From: a virus
DNA: 29,149 nucleotides
Virus record (IMG/VR): IMGVR_UViG_3300025879_000072
Location: 1 to 29,149 of that record
Reading direction: 5' to 3' (one strand)
The translations under genes were made by a program, and so were the position numbers. The number at the start of each line of letters is the position of its first letter. Within the stretch, counting starts at the first letter, position 1. Positions 16,210-21,810 of the stretch are shown here, one piece after another. A model generated the notes under the pieces. The model saw only the letters and a list, made by a program, of their open reading frames with translations, was not told the DNA's origin and made no database searches.

Positions 16210-16923
16210 ATGTTCGGAAAATTAAAAGAAAGCGTGTTATCTAATCTAGAGGACACTATGAATAATAAAGGTGAAAAAGACTTTAAATCCAAATTCTCTA
16301 AATACTTTAGAGTATTGAAAGAAAATAATGAACTTAGAGAATTCAACGAGACTTATAACTTACTAAACGAATTAAAGTTTGACGAAGAATTAATGGCTAA
16401 AGAATTTGTTGAAGAATCTATAACTAGGTTAAAAGAACTTGACCCATCATGTACTGAAGAGTTAAAAAATTTAACTGAAGAAACTGTATCTATAGAAGGT
16501 ACCTTAAATCACAGTATAGATGAATTAGTTTTTAATAACGAGCTTAGTTTAATAGATAAAGTTACACATAAGACAAACCTAATTAAAAATATGATCAAAG
16601 TCGATCCTTCAGAAGAATCACTTAAAGAATCAATGGAGTCGATTAGTCTTAAACTTAGTGATAAAATATCTAAATTAAATGAGGACCAAGTCAAAGTTCT
16701 AAACCTATTTGCTGAAAAAGATGAGGATAAGATAAATAGCTATTACACCAACTTAATAGACGAGACCAAGATGTTAGTTGATCAAACTATCACAGAATCT
16801 GAAGATATAATTATCGTAAAGAAATTATTATCAGTAAACACTAAGTTAACAGAGATGGCTAAACAAGGGGCTACTTTAGAAAACGTTGACAATGTAATGG
16901 ATTTGAAAAAGACATTCCTTTAA
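16210..16923 (+). CDS. helical acidic protein at the gp67 position
   Basis: The 237-residue product is not recognised by sequence. It is almost all alpha-helix by composition, with repeated Leu/Lys/Glu heptad-like runs such as ESLKESMESISLKLSDKISK and no Trp. In T4 the genes between the portal and the prohead protease are 67 and 68, both prohead core proteins, so a core or scaffold role fits its position. It has its own TATTTATA box and ends 22 bases before a strong terminator. Sequence similarity to gp67 (a much smaller protein) is not visible. Confidence 0.55.
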   Translation: MFGKLKESVLSNLEDTMNNKGEKDFKSKFSKYFRVLKENNELREFNETYNLLNELKFDEELMAKEFVEESITRLKELDPSCTEELKNLTEETVSIEGTLNHSIDELVFNNELSLIDKVTHKTNLIKNMIKVDPSEESLKESMESISLKLSDKISKLNEDQVKVLNLFAEKDEDKINSYYTNLIDETKMLVDQTITESEDIIIVKKLLSVNTKLTEMAKQGATLENVDNVMDLKKTFL

Positions 16924-16945
16924 AAAACCAATCTTAATAAAAAGT

Positions 16946-16978
16946 AAAAGCCAGAGGTAGCGAACTTCTGGCTTTTTT
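16946..16978 (+). terminator. rho-independent terminator
   Basis: The stem AAAAGCCAGA (16946-16955) pairs with TCTGGCTTTT (16967-16976), with an 11-base loop and T6 at 16973-16978. It ends the unit that contains the gene at 16210. Confidence 0.85.
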
Positions 16979-17020
16979 GTTACCGAAACGGTAACGGTCC
17001 TAAAACACCGTCTAAGACGG
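16979..17020 (+). other. two small hairpins after the terminator
   Basis: GTTACCG-AAA-CGGTAAC (16979-16995) and CCGTC-TAA-GACGG (17008-17020) are perfect hairpins in a row, starting right after the T-run. GC-rich stems are rare in this genome. Their role is unknown; a structured RNA or a protein-binding DNA site is possible. Confidence 0.6.
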
Positions 17021-17052
17021 AATATTGTATATTATTATAATCTAAATTGTGT

Positions 17053-17066
17053 GACTATAAATAGTC
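17053..17066 (+). promoter_or_regulatory. TATAAATA inside a short inverted repeat
   Basis: TATAAATA (17056-17063) is the exact T4 late consensus and is embedded in GACTA-TAAA-TAGTC. It lies 83 bases before the ATG at 17147. The rest of the 223-base gap (16924-17146) holds the terminator, the two hairpins and AT-rich DNA with no ORF of note. Confidence 0.4.
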
Positions 17067-17146
17067 CAATAATTTGTTTAATCGATATAATTTTACTATT
17101 ATTATACAAGAAATAACAATAAAATTTGATTAAATGATTAAAGTAA

Positions 17147-17599
17147 ATGCAAAGCAAGTTCGGAAAAGAAAAAAAATTATTCACCAACGAAAAATTTAGA
17201 GTTAAATACGGTACGATAGATGCCGTAAAACTAAAAGCGATATACATCAATATAGATTCGTGGGTACAACCATATGATATAGAGAATTACGGATCCTATA
17301 TAAGATTGATGCGCAAAAAAATAATACTAAGTATTAAAGAGAATATAGATAGAGAAGTATTCTCCAACAATATAATAGTCGACTTAGACTTAAGAGAGTC
17401 TGGTATGTCCGAAGACAAAAAAAGCTTCATGTCAGTTGAAGTAACCCTATACCCAATAACCCCAACAGAATTTAATTCTGAATTAATATTATTAAACGTA
17501 CACGATGTTGTGAACGATGTAATAAATTCACTAGAAACAAATAAGTTAACTTTTCAAGCAAAAAAACACAAACCTAAAGTGTTAGAACCCTCTAACTAA
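17147..17599 (+). CDS. hypothetical protein at the gp68 position
   Basis: The 150-residue protein is unrecognised. It starts basic (MQSKFGKEKKLFTNEKFRV), has a beta segment AIYINIDSWVQPYDIENYGS, a helix RLMRKKIILSIKENIDREVF, then SFMSVEVTLYPITPTEFNS and LLNVHDVVNDVINSLE. This alternation suggests a folded alpha/beta domain of the kind found in tail completion proteins, but I cannot name it. It lies where T4 has gene 68, a prohead core gene of similar length. No sequence match to gp68 is claimed. Confidence 0.55.
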   Translation: MQSKFGKEKKLFTNEKFRVKYGTIDAVKLKAIYINIDSWVQPYDIENYGSYIRLMRKKIILSIKENIDREVFSNNIIVDLDLRESGMSEDKKSFMSVEVTLYPITPTEFNSELILLNVHDVVNDVINSLETNKLTFQAKKHKPKVLEPSN

Positions 17600-17617
17600 A
17601 ATAGATTAAAAGTTATT

Positions 17618-17667
17618 GTACCATATATCTAATCATTTTATGAGGTGATATATGGTACTTATACCAT
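17618..17667 (+). promoter_or_regulatory. two overlapping hairpins upstream of the protease gene
   Basis: GTACCATATATC (17618-17629) pairs with GATATATGGTAC (17647-17658), 12 bases, with an inner TCAT/ATGA pair. ATGGTA (17652-17657) can instead pair with TACCAT (17662-17667) across CTTA. The two folds exclude each other. No T-run follows, so it is not a plain terminator. Confidence 0.5.
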
Positions 17668-17675
17668 TTCACTCA

Positions 17676-17683
17676 TATTTATA
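17676..17683 (+). promoter_or_regulatory. TATTTATA box, candidate late promoter
   Basis: The octamer ends 19 bases before the ATG of the prohead protease gene and follows the hairpin region. It is the fifth plus-strand copy in the window. Confidence 0.45.
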
Positions 17684-17702
17684 AGATATAATTCCTATAC
17701 AG

Positions 17703-18413
17703 ATGAGTTTAAAAATTTTAAAAGAAAACGAAGAAGGTTTCGGTATTTTAGTCGAGGGTGATGCTGGCTGTATGTCAGAAAACATCCATGGTGAAATAAT
17801 TAATGAAGAAGCCGAAAGAGGTACACTTGATCTCTCACAACCAATATACTATTACGCTACATTACAGAAGTACGGTACTGAGAATAGAAACGGTAGAGTA
17901 TATCCAGAAGATATATTAAAGAGAGAGGTTAATAAATATAAAGAGGTTATAGCTAGAAACTCAAGTTTCCACGAGCTAGACCATCCCCAAGAATCTGTAA
18001 TATCATTAAAAGGTGGTTCGCCTCATAGGATAGTTGATATGTTCTGGAAAGACAATGTATTAATAGGTAAATTAGAGATATTAGTTTCAGAAGGTTTTAG
18101 AAAGAGTGGTATAATATCATGTAATGGAGATCTAGTAGCAATGTACCTTTCCTATGGTATGACATTAGGTATATCATCTAGAGGGGTAGGTAGTCTTAAA
18201 AAAGTTAATGGTAGAAATGTTGTGCAAGATGATTTTGAATTAATTTGTTGGGACATCGTATCATCACCATCAACACCAGGTTCTTACTTATATAAAGACG
18301 AAAACGAATTCAAAAAATACGATGAAGTACTAGATAATAGTGATGAAATAAGTGAAAGCGAAGGTAAAGAAGACAAATTCATTTCAAAACTTAATAAATT
18401 TTTAGGTATGTAG
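17703..18413 (+). CDS. 21: prohead core protease (gp21-like)
   Basis: The 236-residue protein is the T4 gp21-type serine protease that digests the scaffold and trims head proteins after assembly. It shows the family signatures NRNGRVYP (about residues 63-70), SFHELDHP with H94, and GISSRGVGS with S158-S159, then VSSPSTPGSY. The His-Ser pair and the spacing are as expected for the S77 protease family. The C-terminal tail (from about 200) is acidic and polar and may be removed by self-cleavage. It is preceded by a TATTTATA box and a double hairpin. Candidate substrates carrying LxE sites are the scaffold and capsid proteins downstream. Confidence 0.92.
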   Translation: MSLKILKENEEGFGILVEGDAGCMSENIHGEIINEEAERGTLDLSQPIYYYATLQKYGTENRNGRVYPEDILKREVNKYKEVIARNSSFHELDHPQESVISLKGGSPHRIVDMFWKDNVLIGKLEILVSEGFRKSGIISCNGDLVAMYLSYGMTLGISSRGVGSLKKVNGRNVVQDDFELICWDIVSSPSTPGSYLYKDENEFKKYDEVLDNSDEISESEGKEDKFISKLNKFLGM

Positions 18414-18462
18414 GTTTATTTTTAAAAAAATCTTACTATCATTACTGTATAAAAAATAAATT

Positions 18463-18705
18463 ATGGAAATGAAAACATACTATTGGTACACAGTAACCAT
18501 CCAGCTAATCACAGAGGATGAGCAAACTGGTAAAATCAAAAAAATTAAAGAGCTTTACTTAGCTAAAGCCGTTTCGGTTACGGATGCTGAAGCTACTGTC
18601 ATTAAAGATCTAGAAGGATACTCTGGTGAATACAGAATATTAAAAATAGATGAATCTAGACTAGTTAAGGTTATAATCCCAGAAGGGGTTGATACTAACG
18701 AGTAA
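18463..18705 (+). CDS. DUF4494-like small protein
   Basis: The 80-residue protein begins METKTY-like (MEMKTYYWYTVTIQL), continues with EDEQTGKIKKIKELYLAKAV and SVTDAEATVIKDLEGYSGEY. This order (aromatic strand, 'K..KE.YLv.A.s.tdAEa.i') resembles DUF4494, a family known mainly from Bacteroidetes and with no assigned function. It sits between the prohead protease and the scaffold genes, where T4 has no gene, and is followed by its own terminator. The family call is from memory of the pattern. Confidence 0.5.
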   Translation: MEMKTYYWYTVTIQLITEDEQTGKIKKIKELYLAKAVSVTDAEATVIKDLEGYSGEYRILKIDESRLVKVIIPEGVDTNE

Positions 18706-18730
18706 TCAAAATTAAATTAAAATAATTAAA

Positions 18731-18761
18731 AAACCACCATCAAATAATGGTGGTTTTTTTT
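18731..18761 (+). terminator. rho-independent terminator
   Basis: AAACCACCAT (18731-18740) pairs with ATGGTGGTTT (18747-18756) across a 6-base loop, followed by T8 to 18761. It lies 25 bases after the stop of the DUF4494-like gene and separates it from the scaffold gene. Confidence 0.88.
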
Positions 18762-18812
18762 GTTAATTCACAGGTCTTTAATACCTTTTATGAATTTTAC
18801 ATTTTTTTACAG

Positions 18813-18820
18813 TATTTATT
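18813..18820 (+). promoter_or_regulatory. TATTTATT, possible variant late box
   Basis: One base differs from TATTTATA. It lies 42 bases before the scaffold ATG and downstream of a terminator, where a promoter is needed for the scaffold and capsid genes. The same variant also occurs inside genes, so support is weak. Confidence 0.3.
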
Positions 18821-18862
18821 ACTAAGATAATACATCATAAGAATATTCAATTATTTAAAGAT

Positions 18863-20080
18863 ATGAGCAAAACAAATATTTTAGAGGAAACTCTAGCAGA
18901 GATCCAAGAGCTTAGAAAAGCGGTTTCAGAGAATGCTAACCATGCATTAAAGAGTACCCTAAAGGAAGAACTAGAAGAAATTATCAAAAATAACTTAGAA
19001 GAAGTTATTGATAGCGAAGAATTAACAGACGATATGCCAGGTTCTGATTTACCTGGTGATTTAGAAGACGGTGGTGAAGAAGAAGTTCTACCAATGGATT
19101 CAGAAGAAACGGAATCTGAAGAAGAAGCTGAAGGTGAAGAACCAGAAAGTGATGAATCTGAAGAAGAAGAAGACGCTGAAGAAATGATAGACTTAACAGG
19201 TGAGTCTGATGAAGATGTTATTAAACATTTTGATCTTATGAGCCCTGCCGATGAAATCGAAATAATTCAAACACCTGAAGGTGGTGTTCAAATAAACATC
19301 AATCCAGAAGATGCTAAAGAAGGTGAAGAAGAAACTCCTGAAGAAGCACCTGAAAACGATACTGTTGTTTTTGAGCCAGAAGAAATTGAGGAATCTACTG
19401 AAGTTTCTGAAGAACCTGAAGCTGTTTCTGAAGAAGAAAAAATCGAAGAAGAAGAACCTATGCATGAAATAGAGATTTCTGAAGAAGATGTGACCGAATT
19501 AGCTGAAATAGCTGAAGAGGGAATTTCTGAAGAAGAAGTTGCTGAAGAAGTGCAAGAAGAGGTTGAAGAAGTTAACACTAAAGAAAAAGAGTTACACGAA
19601 AGCTTGGTTGTTATGAGAAAAAAATACCAACAAGTAGTGTCTGAAAATAATAAAAAGACTAAAGAGTTGGTTGAATTTAAAAACTTAACAGAAGAATTTA
19701 AAGGTTCTGAAGGTGAGTACAAGTCAGCCATTAAAAATCTTAAGTCTCAGTTACAAGAAGTTGCATTGTTTTCATCAAACTTAACTTACGCAATTAAACT
19801 TATTACTGAGAACTCTACGACTAAGGATGAGAAGTTAGAAATCTTAAAAAGATTTGATAGCGCCGAAAACTTAAATGAGTCTAGAGAAATCTTTAATAGT
19901 GTGCAGAGTCAATTAGGTTCAAACAAAATTGCAACTAAACAAATGGTAGAAGAAAAAATTATGGAGACTCCTAAGTCTAGCGGTTCATCAAAACTAAACG
20001 AATCAAAATTGAATGAATCTACAGCTTATCAGAACCCACAATTATCAAGAATTCTTGATATCATTGGAAAAATTAAATAA
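18863..20080 (+). CDS. 22: prohead scaffold protein (gp22-like)
   Basis: The 405-residue protein is very acidic and helical, as expected for the T4-type major scaffold. The N-terminal 55 residues form an amphipathic helix set (ILEETLAEIQELRKAVSENA), residues about 60-230 are a Glu-rich low-complexity region, and residues about 240-310 look like a coiled coil (LHESLVVMRKKYQQVVSENN). The C-terminal part holds three LNES tetrapeptides with Glu at 339, 380 and 385, matching the L/I-x-E rule for gp21 cleavage, and ends in a short amphipathic helix SRILDIIGKIK. It stands directly before the capsid gene, as in T4. The scaffold fills the prohead and is destroyed before packaging. Confidence 0.8.
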   Translation: MSKTNILEETLAEIQELRKAVSENANHALKSTLKEELEEIIKNNLEEVIDSEELTDDMPGSDLPGDLEDGGEEEVLPMDSEETESEEEAEGEEPESDESEEEEDAEEMIDLTGESDEDVIKHFDLMSPADEIEIIQTPEGGVQININPEDAKEGEEETPEEAPENDTVVFEPEEIEESTEVSEEPEAVSEEEKIEEEEPMHEIEISEEDVTELAEIAEEGISEEEVAEEVQEEVEEVNTKEKELHESLVVMRKKYQQVVSENNKKTKELVEFKNLTEEFKGSEGEYKSAIKNLKSQLQEVALFSSNLTYAIKLITENSTTKDEKLEILKRFDSAENLNESREIFNSVQSQLGSNKIATKQMVEEKIMETPKSSGSSKLNESKLNESTAYQNPQLSRILDIIGKIK

Positions 20081-20115
20081 AATAACTCAAAACTTAAAAC
20101 TTAAAAAAAACTAAA

Positions 20116-21693
20116 ATGGGAGCATTATTAGAATCAGGAAAAGTTGGTAACGTAAACCTTAATCACTTGAAAGAGGTACGTACTGACGTAATTAACAGAT
20201 GGGACGGACTAGGACTTTTAGAAGGTCTTGGAGGTCACAGAAAAGAGAATATCGCACAATTATTTGAAAACCAAGCATCTTACATGCTTAATGAATCAGT
20301 TGCACTAGGTAACGAAGGTTCTTTCGAAACAGTGGTATTCCCAATCGTGAGAAGAGTATTCTCAAAATTATTAGCTAACGAAATCGTATCGGTACAAGCA
20401 TTGAACTTACCAATTGGTAAATTGTTCTACTTCATTCCTAAGTTGGAAAACTCTGCTTACGCAGGTGGAGCAGCAGGAATCGATCCAAACGGTACATCAG
20501 TTAGTCCAAACTTGTATGACGCATTCTACGGAGAAAACGGTCTTTATGACAATTCTAAAGGTGCTGAAACAGTATTAACAGGTGCAGTTACTGCAACTAC
20601 ATTCGTATTTGACTCTGCTGACGAAAGCGGTTTCGCAGCAACAACAGGTACTTCTATTGACGCTGGTGAAACTGGTGTACTTAAAGTTAAGTTCACTTCA
20701 AATATCGCTAACTGGGAAAATGCTGACGAAGTATTATCTACTTTGAGTGTTGTAGCAGCTGGTGCTGATTTAGATTTCTATTTACCAGCACAAAAATATG
20801 GTAACTCTGCAATGGATTCTGAAGGTAACGTTTATGTTGCTGTAGTGAATAACGGTTCAGCTTCAGTTGCTGTAGGTGATATCGTTGCTACTGCTAAAGA
20901 ATACGATTCTTTAGAATACCAAGATGAAATGGGTGAAGTTTCTTTCGAACTTAAATCTGTAACAGTTTCTGTTATCGAAAGAAAACTAAGAGCACAATGG
21001 TCTCCAGAGCTTGCTCAGGATGTTAGTGCTTTCCACAACATTGATGCTGAAGCTGAATTAACAGCTTTATTATCAGAACAAGTTGCTGCTGAAATCGATC
21101 GTGAAATCTTAAGAGATTTACGTAGAGGTGCTGCTTGGAGAATGACGTGGGATTACTCTGGATCTAGAGTTAACACTGGTGGAATTGCTGCCGTAGGATC
21201 TGACAGAGGTTTCTATACTCAAAAAGAGTGGAACCAAACGTTAATCACAGCGGTTAACCAAGTTTCTGCACAAATTCATAAAGCTACATTAAGAGGTGGT
21301 GCTAACTGGATCGTTGTATCTGCTGAAGTTTCAGCGATATTAGATGATTTAGAATACTTCCACGTATCTAATGCAGCTCCAGAGCAAGATAAATTCAACA
21401 TGGGTATTGAAAGAATCGGTTCATTGGGTGGAAGATACCAAGTATACCGTGATCCTTACTTCCCAGCTGACACAATCTTAATGGGACATAAAGGTACTTC
21501 ATTATTGGATACTGGTTACATCTACGCACCATACGTGCCGATGCAATTAACGCCGACAATGTACAACCCGTTCACTTTCGCGCCAGTTAAAGGTATTATG
21601 ACTAGATATGCTAAGAAAATGGTTAATAACCGTTTCTATGGTACTATCAAGTGTAAAAATATCGTTAGCTTCGGTATCGGAGGTTTCAGATAA
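20116..21693 (+). CDS. 23: major capsid protein (gp23-like)
   Basis: The 525-residue protein has the T4 gp23 landmarks: FENQASYMLNES near the N-terminus, PIVRRVFSKLLANEIVSVQ, VSVIERKLRAQWSPELAQDV, AEAELTALLSEQVAAEIDRE, and GRYQVYRDPYFPADTILMGHKG with YIYAPYVP near the end. LNE60-S61 lines up with the site at which T4 gp21 removes the first 65 residues of gp23. Residues about 150-270 form an Ala/Gly/Thr-rich beta insertion that could be exposed. Codons look tuned for high expression (more C-ending and GCT/GGT codons than the neighbours). An A-rich leader with no Shine-Dalgarno precedes it, and a strong terminator follows. Confidence 0.94.
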   Translation: MGALLESGKVGNVNLNHLKEVRTDVINRWDGLGLLEGLGGHRKENIAQLFENQASYMLNESVALGNEGSFETVVFPIVRRVFSKLLANEIVSVQALNLPIGKLFYFIPKLENSAYAGGAAGIDPNGTSVSPNLYDAFYGENGLYDNSKGAETVLTGAVTATTFVFDSADESGFAATTGTSIDAGETGVLKVKFTSNIANWENADEVLSTLSVVAAGADLDFYLPAQKYGNSAMDSEGNVYVAVVNNGSASVAVGDIVATAKEYDSLEYQDEMGEVSFELKSVTVSVIERKLRAQWSPELAQDVSAFHNIDAEAELTALLSEQVAAEIDREILRDLRRGAAWRMTWDYSGSRVNTGGIAAVGSDRGFYTQKEWNQTLITAVNQVSAQIHKATLRGGANWIVVSAEVSAILDDLEYFHVSNAAPEQDKFNMGIERIGSLGGRYQVYRDPYFPADTILMGHKGTSLLDTGYIYAPYVPMQLTPTMYNPFTFAPVKGIMTRYAKKMVNNRFYGTIKCKNIVSFGIGGFR

Positions 21694-21728
21694 TTATTAT
21701 CTAACGGTTTATACCAAAATAATAGAAG

Positions 21729-21758
21729 GGGTAGGAATTTTTTTCCTACCCTTTTTTT
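21729..21758 (+). terminator. rho-independent terminator after the capsid gene
   Basis: GGGTAGGAA (21729-21737) pairs with TTCCTACCC (21743-21751) across a 5-base T loop and is followed by T7 to 21758. It separates the head genes from the glycan island. Confidence 0.88.
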
Positions 21759-21771
21759 GTTTATATTAAAT

Positions 21772-21789
21772 TATATTTGACTATATTTG
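21772..21789 (+). promoter_or_regulatory. tandem TATATTTG, Bacteroidetes-type promoter candidate
   Basis: TATATTTG occurs at 21772-21779 and again at 21782-21789. Both fit the Bacteroidetes -7 pattern TAnnTTTG. A TTTG at 21756-21759 could serve as the -33 element of the second copy with a 22-base spacing, slightly long. The site lies just after a terminator and 21 bases before the first gene of the glycan island. Confidence 0.5.
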
Positions 21790-21810
21790 TAATAAGAATA
21801 TAAACTTATT

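Noticed and set aside
16924-17146. tRNA gene in the 223-base gap
   Set aside because: The hairpins are too short and do not form a cloverleaf; no acceptor or T-loop consensus is visible.
17134-17199. Short ORF starting at ATG 17134 that overlaps the gene at 17147
   Set aside because: It has 21 codons, is very basic and lies out of frame in an A-rich start region; no sign of selection can be seen.
19288-19731. Minus-strand Ser-rich frame of 147 codons
   Set aside because: It is the antisense of the Glu-rich scaffold region, where GAA and GAT codons read as Ser-rich and Phe-rich sequence.
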